DNA of 64,000 bases from assembly GCA_963709505.1 (NCBI GenBank), contig CAVPXC010000003.1, positions 1-64,000 of the forward strand. The letters are read 5' to 3'. Origin of the DNA: CAVPXC01 sp963709505 (lineage in GTDB: Bacteria; Chloroflexota; Anaerolineae; JAAEKA01). Shown here piece after piece: positions 52,702 to 61,412 of this stretch; position 1 is the stretch's first letter, and every line of letters starts with the position of its first letter. The position numbers were made by a program, and so were the translations under genes. The notes beneath the pieces were generated by a model, which did no database searches, was not told the DNA's origin, and saw only the letters and a list, made by a program, of their open reading frames with translations.

Positions 52702-54259
52702 ATGCACGCCGCCGATCTCCTAACCAGCCGCACTCGTCTAACGCCCGACCGGGAAGCTCTGCTCGACTTGGCAACCGGCCGGCGGTTTACCTATGCTCAG
52801 CTCAACGCGCGCGCCAATCGGCTGGCGAACTACATGCGCGAGTGCTTGGGCGTGCAGGCGGGCGATCGCGTGTCGATGCTGGCGCACAACAGTGTCGCCT
52901 ACCTCGACATGTTCTACGGCCTTGCCAAGATCGGCGCGATCTTCACGCCACTGAACTGGCGGCTGACGGCGGCTGAGCTGAGCTACATCGTCAACGATTG
53001 TTCGCCAAAGGGTCTGATCGTCGGACCGGAGTTTGCCGGTGTGGCCGCGGAGCTGCGCAACCAGGTTAACGTCGATCACTGGATTAGCTTGGATGGCGCT
53101 GGAGGCGTTGCCGAGTTGAGCTACGAGGCGGGTCTGGATGAAGCATCCACCGTCGAGCCGGAACGGCCACCGCTGGATACCGAGTCTCCTTACTGCATCC
53201 TCTACACCTCGGGAACCATGGGCAAACCCAAGGGCGCGGTGCTGCCGCACCGCCAGATCCTGTGGAACTGCATCAACACGGTGGTCAGTTGGGGTCTCTC
53301 CGAAAACGACGTGTCGCCGGTGCTGACGCCGCTGTTTCACGCCGGCGGGTTGTTTGCCTTCCTGACCCCTCTGCTCTACGCTGGCGGCCGCATTATCCTG
53401 GCCAAGGGCTTCGACGCCGAACAGTCGCTGCGGGTGATCCAAGACGAAGGCTGCACGGCGATCCTGGGCGTGCCGACCCTGTTTCAGATGTGGCTGGATG
53501 CGCCTGGCTTCGCCCAGGCCGACTTCGAGCGCGGTGCACTTCTTCATCAGTGGCGGCGCGCCGCTGCCCGTGCCGCTGGTCGAGGCCTGGCGGGCGCAGC
53601 AGCCGGTGGTCTTCCGCCAGGGCTACGGCCTGACCGAGGTCGGTCCCAACTGTTTTAGCATGACCGACGCCGAGTCGTTCCGTAAGACCGGTTCGGTGGG
53701 CAAGCCGATCTTTCACAGCCAGATGCGTCTGGTGAACCATGCGACCGGGCTGGATGTTCCCGTAGGTGAGACCGGCGAGTTGTTGATCAAGGGGCCGCAC
53801 GTGTGCAGCGGCTACTGGCAGAACCGCGAAGCCACGGCCAAGGCACTGGTGGACGGTTGGTTCCACACCGGCGACATGGCTCGGCGAGACGAAGAGGGCT
53901 TCTTCACCATCGCCGGCCGCTTCAAAGATATGATCATCAGCGGCGGTGAGAACGTCTATGCCGCCGAGGTAGAGGCGGTGTTTCGAGACCATCCGGCCGT
54001 ACAGGAGGCCGCGTTGATCGGCCTGCCCGACGAAAAGTGGGGCGAGGTGGGCGTGATGGTGCTCGTACTCAAGGCGGGCCAGACGACGACTGAGGACGAA
54101 TTGAGAGCTTTCTGTAACCAGCGCCTGGCGCGCTATAAGGTCCCCAAACGCGTGGTGTTTGCCGATGCCCTGCCGTACTCGCCGTACGGCAAGGTAATGA
54201 AGGCAGAGTTGAAGCAACGGTACGTCGCTACTGCCGGCCGGCCTGTCCACTCCGCCTAG
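52702..54259 (+). CDS. AMP-forming acyl-CoA synthetase 1 (one frameshift)
   Basis: Acyl-CoA ligase of about 519 residues when joined; it activates a carboxylic acid with ATP and CoA. Motifs are YTSGTMGKPKGAVLPHRQ (P-loop, near 170), the frameshift near 53535 (one extra base) inside HFFISGGAPLPVPLVEAW, then GYGLTEVGPN, the HTGDMARRDEEGFFTIAGR and DMIISGGENVYAAEVE motifs and the catalytic Lys in YGKVMKAEL. It resembles fatty-acyl or aryl-CoA ligases. Substrate unknown. It is a paralogue of the ligase at 57518. Confidence 0.92.
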
Positions 54260-54296
54260 CCCGAAAGTGGGGCCCTTCGCATGGAAGGAAAAGTAG

Positions 54297-55301
54297 ATGA
54301 CACGCTTTGGCACGATTGTTGGTACAGGCAGATATCTTCCTGAGGTCGAGGTCTCCAACGAGGCACTGAAAGAGCGGCTGAGCCAGGTCAATCCCGCCTT
54401 GGCCGGCGTTATCGACAACTTCCAGGAGAGTACCGGCATCCGCCGGCGCTGGGCTGCGCCGCGCGAGTGGGCGGCGTCGGACATTGCGGTGCGCGCGGCG
54501 CAGGCCGCGCTGGACGCGGCCGGCATCACGCCCGAGCAGCTTGACATGATCCTGCTGGGTACCGACTCGCCCGATTACCTGACGCCGGCCACGTCGACGG
54601 TGGTGCAGCATAAGCTGGGTGCGATCAACGCCGGGACGTATGACGTGGGCTGCGCCTGCGCCTCTTTCCCCACCGGCATGGCCAGCGCGGCCGGGTTGCT
54701 GACCACGAACCCTTGGATGAAATACGTCCTGGTGATCGGCGTCTACATGATGAGCAAGCTGGCTGATCCTAACAACGTCGTCTCCTTCTTCTACGGCGAC
54801 GGCGCAGGCGCGGCCGTGCTTGCAGCCGATGACAAGCCGGGCTTTATCAGTTCCGCCTATCTGGCCGATGGCGCCTACCACCAGTATTGGGGACTCTACT
54901 CCGGCGGCACCTACGAGCCGGCCACGGTCGAGTCGGTGCAGGCCGGCCGCACCAACGTGCGACTGGTGCAGCGCTATCCGCCCGATATCAACCACGTCAA
55001 CTGGCCCAAGATCGTCCGGCTGCTCGCCGAGCGGGGCGATTTCGCCGTGCAGGACATCGACATGGCGATTTTCACCCAGGTGCGGCTGCCGTCTGTCAAG
55101 CTGGTGATGGAGGACCTTGGCCTGCCTCTGAGCAAGACCCACTGGATCATGGAAGAGTGGGGCTACACCGGCTCGGCCTGTATCGGGATGTGCTTGGACG
55201 ACGCTGTCGAGAAGGGCAAGATCAAATCCGGCGATCTGGTGACGTTGGTTGGCTCCGGTGTAGGCTACAACTATGCCGGGGTTGCTCTGCGCATGCCGTG
55301 A
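54297..55301 (+). CDS. KASIII-like thiolase-fold protein 2 with altered catalytic triad
   Basis: Intact 334-residue thiolase-fold protein: GTIVGTGRYLPEVEVSNEAL and STGIRRRWAA at the N-terminus, the nucleophile Cys in YDVGCACASFPTGM near 121, and FFYGDGAGAAVL near 165. The later motifs differ from FabH: FTQVRLPSVK where a PHQAN-like His is expected, and EEWGYTGSACIG where an Asn is expected. It keeps the cysteine but not the usual His-Asn pair, like its partner at 50253. The two may form a heteromeric acyltransferase or thiolase. It follows ligase 1 with a 37-nt gap. Confidence 0.87.
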   Translation: MTRFGTIVGTGRYLPEVEVSNEALKERLSQVNPALAGVIDNFQESTGIRRRWAAPREWAASDIAVRAAQAALDAAGITPEQLDMILLGTDSPDYLTPATSTVVQHKLGAINAGTYDVGCACASFPTGMASAAGLLTTNPWMKYVLVIGVYMMSKLADPNNVVSFFYGDGAGAAVLAADDKPGFISSAYLADGAYHQYWGLYSGGTYEPATVESVQAGRTNVRLVQRYPPDINHVNWPKIVRLLAERGDFAVQDIDMAIFTQVRLPSVKLVMEDLGLPLSKTHWIMEEWGYTGSACIGMCLDDAVEKGKIKSGDLVTLVGSGVGYNYAGVALRMP

Positions 55302-55441
55302 CGGCGGAAGCACAAACAGGCGAACTCGGATTTCTTCCGAGAAATTCGAGTTCTGTAGCCCCATCCTTGATCATGCGCATGACACCCGCGACGAGGTTTT
55401 TCTTAAGAGAATCCTGTCGGGTAAGACAGAGAGAGATGTGA

Positions 55442-56506
55442 ATGAGCATTCCAACCTTACCGGGCATCACGCCTAAGACGATCACGACCGAGCGAATCAC
55501 GACGCGCGTGTTGTTCAGCGGCCCGGACGACGGTTTACCGGTGCTCTTCCTGCATGGCAACGCCTCGTCGGCGACCTGGTGGGAGGAGACCGTAGTGGCG
55601 CTGGCGCCGCAGTTTCGTGGGATCGCACCTGACCAACGGGGCTTTGGCGACGCCGACCCGGACAAAAAGGTGGATGCCACACGCGGCGCGGGCGATTGGG
55701 CCGGCGATGCCGTGGCGCTGCTCGACACCCTGGGCATTGATAAAGCGCACATAGTCGGCAACTCGCTGGGCGGCGTGGTGGTCTGGCGGCTCTTGGCCGG
55801 CTTTCCGCAGCGTCTGCTGACGGCTACCCTGGTCGATACTGGATCGCCGTTCGGCTTTGGCGGCACCAAAGACGTCGACGGTACGCCGTGTTACGACGAT
55901 TTCGCCGGATCGGGCGGCGGCCTATCCAACCCCGAGCTGATCAAGCGCCTGGCCGAGCAGGACCGCAGCATGGACAGCCGCTTCTCCCCGCGCCTGGCGC
56001 TGCGCACGCTGCTGGTTAAGCCGCCGTTCATCCCGGCGCGCGAGGAGGATCTGCTCTCCTCTATGTTCGCCACCCATCTCGGGCCGCAGGACAACCCCGG
56101 CGATTTCGTGCCCTCGCCGAACTGGCCGTACGTCGCGCCAGGCCAATGGGGCGCGGCCAATGCGCTGTCGCCGAAATATGTCGGCGATGTAAGCAAGATG
56201 ATAAGCACCGAGCCCAAGGTAAGGATCCTCTGGGTGCGCGGCGGCCACGACCTGGCCGTATCCGATGCGGCGCTTTCCTGTCCCGGCACGCTGGGCTCGA
56301 TGGGCGCCATACCAGGCTGGCCGGGGATGGATGTTTACCCACCCCAGCCGATGCTCGGCCAGACACGCGCCGTGTTAGAAATGTACGCGGCAGCTGGCGG
56401 CTCGTATCGGGAAGTGGTGATCCAGGATGCCGGGCACGTGCCGTTTATCGAGAAGCCGGGCGAATTCAATGCCGTATTGCACGCGCATTTGGGCGGTGAT
56501 CGGTGA
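55442..56506 (+). CDS. Alpha/beta hydrolase 1
   Basis: A 354-residue alpha/beta hydrolase. The oxyanion segment LFLHGNASSATWWEE is near residue 40, GNSLGG carries the nucleophile Ser near 103, and the catalytic His is in QDAGHVPFIEKP near 337. An extended cap of ~110 residues lies between (DVDGTPCYDDFAG...). Closely paralogous to the hydrolase at 59320 (same SIPTLPGIT start and KDVDGTPCYDD motif). The substrate may be an ester or ring-cleavage product. The stop TGA is in the GGTGATC repeat. Confidence 0.88.
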   Translation: MSIPTLPGITPKTITTERITTRVLFSGPDDGLPVLFLHGNASSATWWEETVVALAPQFRGIAPDQRGFGDADPDKKVDATRGAGDWAGDAVALLDTLGIDKAHIVGNSLGGVVVWRLLAGFPQRLLTATLVDTGSPFGFGGTKDVDGTPCYDDFAGSGGGLSNPELIKRLAEQDRSMDSRFSPRLALRTLLVKPPFIPAREEDLLSSMFATHLGPQDNPGDFVPSPNWPYVAPGQWGAANALSPKYVGDVSKMISTEPKVRILWVRGGHDLAVSDAALSCPGTLGSMGAIPGWPGMDVYPPQPMLGQTRAVLEMYAAAGGSYREVVIQDAGHVPFIEKPGEFNAVLHAHLGGDR

Positions 56507-56612
56507 TCTCGCTACCCAACAGTTTGTGGTGTGGTGTCCTGTGAACGCTGGTCATTTCCAACCAACCTGTCAGGTGACTTGATCACCGACCATCGAACGC
56601 CGATCACAATCC
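56493..56612. repeat. GGTGATC repeat units and spacer
   Basis: Tandem GGTGATC units lie at the end of the hydrolase 1 gene, with inverted GATCACC near 56581-56604. No other feature is seen. Confidence 0.6.
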
Positions 56613-57473
56613 ATGACGACCAAACCTCCACTCTCCCCTAACCGCAGCGGATTTTTACTTGTCGAGAACGATATGCGTCGTGTCTACTGGGAATACTTCG
56701 GCCAGGGCGATCGCGAGGTCGTAGTGATGCTCAATGGTGTGGCCATGTCGACCCGCGGCTGGTATCGCAACCTGCCGGAGCTGCAGCCGGGCTACGACGT
56801 GTTGTTGTACGATTACCTGGGCCAGGGCCGGTCGTCGCAGGAGGATGAGCCGTATTACATCGACCACTTTGCCGAGTACTTGGTGCGGATTATGGACGCA
56901 CTGGGCATCGAGCGTATCCATCCGGTGGGTGTGAGCTACGGCGGCTTTATTGCGGCCGAGCTGGGCCGGCTGTCTCAAGATCGCCTGCACACGCTGACAC
57001 TCTCAGGCATCCTGCTGACCCGCGAGACACAGTTTCGGATGTACCAGGATTTGTCGTTGCTGTTTTACCGGTCGCCTGACCCGGCCTTCGAGGTCTACAC
57101 CCACTACATGTACGAGAAGATCTTCGGCGAGGCCTTCGCCAGCCGGCTGTACGGCGACAAGCTGGAGCGCATGCGTCAGGGCTTTTTCGGCGACTATCAC
57201 GGTAAGGAGTACTGCCTGATTCGCCTGACCGAAGCGCAAAACCCGTTCTTCGCCCGCATCGATGCCGACCCGGACGCCTATCGCGGTATCCGGACACCCA
57301 CCCTGATCCTCACTGGCGATCAAGATCGAGCCATTCCGCCCTGGCAACAGGACAAGCTGCTGGAAATCCTGCCCAACGCTCGCCAGATCATCGTTCCTGG
57401 CAGTGGCCACATGACCTACATGGAGCGGCCAGATATTTTCTGGCCGGCGGTGCGGGCGTTTTGGGCGGCGTAG
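56613..57473 (+). CDS. Alpha/beta hydrolase 2
   Basis: A 286-residue alpha/beta hydrolase. Motifs are VVMLNGVAMSTRGWYRNLP (oxyanion side), GVSYGG with the nucleophile Ser near 110, TGDQDRAIPPW for the acidic residue and GSGHMTYMERP for the His. Similar to hydrolase 4 (60483) rather than to 1 and 3. It contains no signal peptide. The stop TAG is the first three bases of a TAGATTGG repeat unit. Confidence 0.87.
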   Translation: MTTKPPLSPNRSGFLLVENDMRRVYWEYFGQGDREVVVMLNGVAMSTRGWYRNLPELQPGYDVLLYDYLGQGRSSQEDEPYYIDHFAEYLVRIMDALGIERIHPVGVSYGGFIAAELGRLSQDRLHTLTLSGILLTRETQFRMYQDLSLLFYRSPDPAFEVYTHYMYEKIFGEAFASRLYGDKLERMRQGFFGDYHGKEYCLIRLTEAQNPFFARIDADPDAYRGIRTPTLILTGDQDRAIPPWQQDKLLEILPNARQIIVPGSGHMTYMERPDIFWPAVRAFWAA

Positions 57474-57514
57474 ATTGGAAAATTGGTAAATTGGGAATTG
57501 GTAGGTTGGAGGCA
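57471..57514. repeat. Octamer array (TAGATTGG-like units)
   Basis: TAGATTGG, AAAATTGG, TAAATTGG, GAATTGG, TAGGTTGG fill the whole gap between hydrolase 2 and ligase 2. The first TAG is the hydrolase 2 stop codon. Confidence 0.8.
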
Positions 57515-57517
57515 ATC

Positions 57518-59110
57518 GTGTACATCGGCGATTATCTCGGTAGAAGACAAATCTATAGCCCCGACAAGCTGGCCATCATCAACGTCGGCAAGCAGCCGGT
57601 GTTGGAGCTGACCTATCGCCAGATGAACGAGCGCGCCAACCGGCTGGCGAACTGGCTGCGCGACGTGGCCGGCGTGCAAAAGGGCGACCGGGTGGCGATC
57701 CTGGCGCGCGATGGCGTGGAGCACCTGGACCTGTACTACGCCTGCGGCAAGCTGGGCGCGATCCACACGCCGTTCAACTGGCGCCTGCAGTGGCGCGAGC
57801 TGGCCGGTCTGATTGAGCTGACCAAGCCCAAGGCTTTGCTGTTTTCGGATGATTTCAAGGAAGCAGTCAAGCACATTCAATTGTCAATTGTGAATTGTGA
57901 ATTGTCAATTGTCAATGGCGGATCGGACTCCGGAGAATCATTGACAATTGACAATTCACAATTCACAATTGACAATTTGATCCATCTCGAAGGCGCCGGC
58001 CTGCCAGGAAGCCTCCCCTACCAATCTACTCTGGACCAATCTCCCAATCTACCCGTTACCTGCGAGTCCCTGGGGGCTGAAGACATCGCCTGTCTGCTTT
58101 TCACCGGCGGCACCACAGGGCTGTCCAAGGGCGCGATGATCAGCCATCGTATGATCAGCTGGAACGTGATGAACACGGTGATCCACGATCTGACCCACGA
58201 CGACATCTATGTCAACGTTTTTCCGCTGTTTCATGCCGGCGGGCTGTTCACCTATCTCTCGTCGCAGGTGATCTTTGGCAACACCACGATCCTGACCCGC
58301 CAGTTCGACCCGGCCCAGGTGCTGGACCTGATCGAGCGCTACCGGGTAACGGTTTTTGCGGCCGTGCCCACCATGTACCAGATGATGACGATGGCGCCGA
58401 ATTGGGACACGGCCGACCTGAGCAGCCTGCGCTTCTGCACCAGCGGCGGCGCGCCTCTACCCGTGCCGCTGGTCGAGAAGTACACGCGCGAGAAGGGTAT
58501 CCGCTTCAAGCAGGGCTTCGGCATGACCGAATTTGGCCCTGGGCTGTTTGCCTTGCCGCCCGAGGACGCCATCCGCAAGGCCGGTAGCATCGGCCGGCCC
58601 AATTTCTTCGTCGACGTGCGGGTGGTGGACGACGACAATCGGCCTCTTGGACCCAACCAGCCCGGCGAGCTGGTACTCAAAGGACCGAGCCGCAGCTCCG
58701 GCTATTGGAACAATCCGGAAGCCTATGCCGCGGTGCTGGACGCCGACGGCTGGTTTCACACCGGCGACATCGTGCGCTACGATGAGGACTGGTACTTCTA
58801 TGTCGTGGACCGCAAAAAGGATATGTTCATCAGCGGCGGCGAGAATGTCTACCCGGCCGAGATCGAGGCGGTGCTCTATCGGCACCCTGCCGTGCACATG
58901 TGCGCCGTAGTCGGCGTGCCCGATGCACGGTGGGGTGAGGTCGGCAGGGTTGTCGTGGTGCTCAAACCAGGCGCGGTGGCCACCGCCGAGGAGCTGCTCG
59001 ATTTCATGGCCGGCCAATTGGCCCGCTACAAGGTACCCAAAAGCGTCGAGTTCCGCAGCGATCTGCCGCTGTCGGGCATGGGCAAGATCCTGCGGCGCGA
59101 ACTACGGTAG
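57518..59110 (+). CDS. AMP-forming acyl-CoA synthetase 2, carrying an in-frame repeat insertion
   Basis: Acyl-CoA ligase of 530 residues, intact. The start GTG 57518 is fixed by GGAGG five bases upstream. Motifs: FTGGTTGLSKGAMISHRM (P-loop), RFCTSGGAPLPVPLVEKY, GFGMTEFGPG, HTGDIVRYDEDWYFYVVDR, MFISGGENVYPAEIE and the catalytic Lys in GMGKILRREL. Compared with ligase 1 it has an extra 33-residue block near residue 121-153. That block is encoded entirely by a 99-bp inverted-repeat element (57879-57977), and a second repeat type lies just after. The stop TAG forms part of the next repeat element (GTAGGGGC). Confidence 0.92.
   Translation: MYIGDYLGRRQIYSPDKLAIINVGKQPVLELTYRQMNERANRLANWLRDVAGVQKGDRVAILARDGVEHLDLYYACGKLGAIHTPFNWRLQWRELAGLIELTKPKALLFSDDFKEAVKHIQLSIVNCELSIVNGGSDSGESLTIDNSQFTIDNLIHLEGAGLPGSLPYQSTLDQSPNLPVTCESLGAEDIACLLFTGGTTGLSKGAMISHRMISWNVMNTVIHDLTHDDIYVNVFPLFHAGGLFTYLSSQVIFGNTTILTRQFDPAQVLDLIERYRVTVFAAVPTMYQMMTMAPNWDTADLSSLRFCTSGGAPLPVPLVEKYTREKGIRFKQGFGMTEFGPGLFALPPEDAIRKAGSIGRPNFFVDVRVVDDDNRPLGPNQPGELVLKGPSRSSGYWNNPEAYAAVLDADGWFHTGDIVRYDEDWYFYVVDRKKDMFISGGENVYPAEIEAVLYRHPAVHMCAVVGVPDARWGEVGRVVVVLKPGAVATAEELLDFMAGQLARYKVPKSVEFRSDLPLSGMGKILRRELR
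57879..57977 (+). repeat. 99-bp inverted heptamer element inside the ligase 2 gene
   Basis: A 39-nt arm of AATTGTC/AATTGTG units (57879-57917), a 21-nt loop with GATCGGACTCCGGAG, and the exact complement arm (57939-57977). Its length of 33 codons keeps the reading frame open; removing it joins KHI to LIHLEGAG. A CCAATCTA-type array lies nearby at 58019-58058 in the same gene. Confidence 0.92.
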
Positions 59111-59279
59111 GGGCGGGCCTTGCGTCCGCCCGGCCTTGCGTCCGCCCGGCATGCGTCCGTCCGGCAAGCGTCCGCCCGGCAAGCGCCCGCCCGGCATGCG
59201 TCCGCCCGGCAAGCGTCCGCCCGGCTTGCGCCCGCCGAGGGTGTGTCCACCAGGGGGCAGGAGCAAGCCCTGCCCCTAC
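59107..59279. repeat. 15-bp tandem array with GTAGGGGC terminal inverted repeats
   Basis: Ends GTAGGGGCGGGCCTTGC and GCAAGCCCTGCCCCTAC are inverted copies (15 of 17 match). Between them about eight 15-bp units of the form GCGTCCGCCCGGC plus two variable bases are in tandem. It overlaps the ligase 2 stop and fills the gap to hydrolase 3. Confidence 0.85.
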
Positions 59280-59319
59280 AGGTGATTTTCGATATGATTA
59301 GGATGAACAGGAGAAACCA

Positions 59320-60381
59320 ATGAGCTCAATACCCACCCTGCCTGGGATCACCTCCCAGATGATCCGGACGCCACGTCTGGTCATGCACGTGCTTTCGTGC
59401 GGACCGGAAGACGCGATCCCCGTGTTTTTCATTCACGGTAACGGCGCTTCCGCCACCTTCTGGGAGGAGATCATGCTGGCTCTTCCCGCCGGCTTCCGGG
59501 CCATTGCCCCCGACATGCGCGGCTACGGCGATACCGAGCCGCTGCCGGTGGACGCCACCCTCGGCTTCGGCGACATGGTCGAGGACATCGTGTCGCTGGT
59601 CGATGCGCTCAGCCTGACGTCGTATCACGTGGTTGGCCATAGCATGGGCGGCGGCATTGCCACGAAAGTCGTCATCGCCCGCCCGGCGCAAGTTCTGTCG
59701 CTCACATTGGTCGACCCCATGTCGCCCTATGGCTACAGCGGCAGCAAGGATGTGGACGGCACGCCCTGCTACGACGACGGCACGCCGGCCGGCGCGGCCA
59801 GTGTCAACCCGGATTTCGTCAAGGCCATGGGCGCCCAGGATCGCGGCCTGGAGAACCCCGTTTCGCCGCGCAACGTGATCCGCCAGTTCTACGTCAAACC
59901 GCCGTTCATGGCCGGCCGCGAAGAGGACCTGCTCAACTCCATGCTCTCCCTGCGGGTCGGCGAGGATTGGTATCCGGGCGACTCCGTGCCTTCGCCCAAC
60001 TGGCCAGGGGCTGCTCCCGGCAAACGCGGCATCGTCAACGCCTTCAGCCGTCTCTATTTCAACGCCAGCGGCATCGTCAACGTCCAGCCCAAGCCGCCCG
60101 TGCTCTGGGTGCGCGGCGCCGACGACTTGATCGTATCCAACAACGCCTTCTGGGACATCGCTGCGCTGGGCGCGATGGGCTTTGTGCCCGGCTGGCCCGG
60201 CGCCGAAGCCTGCCCGCCCCAGCCGATGGTTAACCAAACGCGCGCCGTGTTGGAGCGTTATCAGGCCAACGGCGGCACGTATCGCGAGGAAGTCATCGCC
60301 GACGCCGGCCACAGCCCGTTTATCGAGAAGCCGCAGGAGTTTAACCGGCTGTTGCATGGGCATCTTGAGGGCAACCCGTAA
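59320..60381 (+). CDS. Alpha/beta hydrolase 3
   Basis: A 353-residue alpha/beta hydrolase, paralogue of hydrolase 1 with the same N-terminal SIPTLPGIT signature. VFFIHGNGASATFWEE marks the oxyanion side, GHSMGG the nucleophile near 110 and ADAGHSPFIEKP the catalytic His near 336. The ~110-residue cap includes KDVDGTPCYDDGTPAG. A good AGGAG site precedes the ATG. The stop TAA sits in a CCCGTAA heptamer. Confidence 0.88.
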   Translation: MSSIPTLPGITSQMIRTPRLVMHVLSCGPEDAIPVFFIHGNGASATFWEEIMLALPAGFRAIAPDMRGYGDTEPLPVDATLGFGDMVEDIVSLVDALSLTSYHVVGHSMGGGIATKVVIARPAQVLSLTLVDPMSPYGYSGSKDVDGTPCYDDGTPAGAASVNPDFVKAMGAQDRGLENPVSPRNVIRQFYVKPPFMAGREEDLLNSMLSLRVGEDWYPGDSVPSPNWPGAAPGKRGIVNAFSRLYFNASGIVNVQPKPPVLWVRGADDLIVSNNAFWDIAALGAMGFVPGWPGAEACPPQPMVNQTRAVLERYQANGGTYREEVIADAGHSPFIEKPQEFNRLLHGHLEGNP

Positions 60382-60476
60382 CCCGTAACCCGTAACTCGT
60401 AACTCGTAACTCGGAACTTGTGACCAACAAGACCTGAACCGGTGATTGTTCACTGCCAACTGTTCACTGTTCACTA
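60374..60476. repeat. Heptamer arrays (CCCGTAA, CTCGTAA; then GTTCACT units)
   Basis: Six units CCCGTAA/CTCGTAA follow the end of hydrolase 3, then inverted-type units GTTCACT near 60448-60474. The second type is the complement of the CAGTGAA units of the array at 36205. Confidence 0.8.
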
Positions 60477-60482
60477 GCTACC

Positions 60483-61289
60483 ATGCCTACCATCCAAGCC
60501 AACGGCATCCAACTCTACTACGAGCAGCATGGCTGGGACAATCCCGGCGACGTGCTGGTACTGTCCAACGGCATTCTGATGAGCACGGCGAGTTGGGCTT
60601 ACCAGACGCCGGTGTTGAGCCGGCACTGCCGGCTGCTGCTTTATGACTGTCGAGGCATGTGGCAATCGGAGCATCCACCTGGGCCCTATAGCATGGAACA
60701 GCACGCCGACGACCTGGCCGGGCTGTTCGACGGGCTGGGCGTGGAGCGAGCGCACATCGGCGGCATCTCCTACGGCGCCGAGGTCAGCATGGTGTTCGCC
60801 TTGCGCTATCCTGAGCGTACCCGGAGCTTGATCCTCTCGTCGGCGGTCAGCCAGGTGGACCCGCTACTGCGCGGCATGATGGCTGGGTGGATCTCGGCAG
60901 TGCGGGCTAAGGATCCGGACATGTTGTTCGAGGTGACATTGCCAGTCAACTTCTCCGAGCGCTGGATCACCGCCAACCCGGCCGCGCTGCAAGCCGCCCG
61001 TCAGCGCTACCGTAACTTGGACATGGGCGCCTTCCTGGAGCTGCTGTTGAGCTTTTCGCAGCTAGACATCACCGCCGGTCTGCGCCGGATCAGCGCGCCG
61101 GCCCTGGTGATTGTCGGCGAGGAGGACATTCTCAAACCGCGCAGGTACGCCGAAATCATCACCAGCCAGATCCCCGGTAGCGAGTTTGCCATCATCCCTC
61201 ACGCCGGGCACGCCGTGCTGTGGGAGCAGGCCAACGTCTTCAACTCGCTGATCTTGGGCTTTCTGGCCAAGCTGGGTGGTGATCGGTGA
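60483..61289 (+). CDS. Alpha/beta hydrolase 4
   Basis: A 268-residue alpha/beta hydrolase. It starts MPTIQANGIQLYYEQHG and has LVLSNGILMSTASWAYQTP, the nucleophile motif GISYGAEVSM near 99, an acidic site in VIVGEEDILKPRRYAE and the His in PHAGHAVLWEQ. Similar to 3-oxoadipate enol-lactonase-like hydrolases. It is paralogous to hydrolase 2. The end LGGDR and stop TGA are encoded by the GGTGATC repeat, as in hydrolase 1. Confidence 0.88.
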   Translation: MPTIQANGIQLYYEQHGWDNPGDVLVLSNGILMSTASWAYQTPVLSRHCRLLLYDCRGMWQSEHPPGPYSMEQHADDLAGLFDGLGVERAHIGGISYGAEVSMVFALRYPERTRSLILSSAVSQVDPLLRGMMAGWISAVRAKDPDMLFEVTLPVNFSERWITANPAALQAARQRYRNLDMGAFLELLLSFSQLDITAGLRRISAPALVIVGEEDILKPRRYAEIITSQIPGSEFAIIPHAGHAVLWEQANVFNSLILGFLAKLGGDR

Positions 61290-61346
61290 TCGGTATTCCC
61301 TTTTCTGAACACCGGCAACCGATCACCGATCACTCATCCTTAGAGT
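61265..61346. repeat. GGTGATC heptamers with inverted partner
   Basis: GGTGATCGGTGATCGG at the end of hydrolase 4 and the inverted CCGATCACCGATCAC at 61319-61334 form a hairpin before the Liv-type gene. Confidence 0.8.
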
Positions 61347-61412
61347 TCTCTGAAGCTCATGGCGACTGTCTCTGCAGCCGCACCATCTTATTCTCATGGA
61401 GGAGAAACAACT

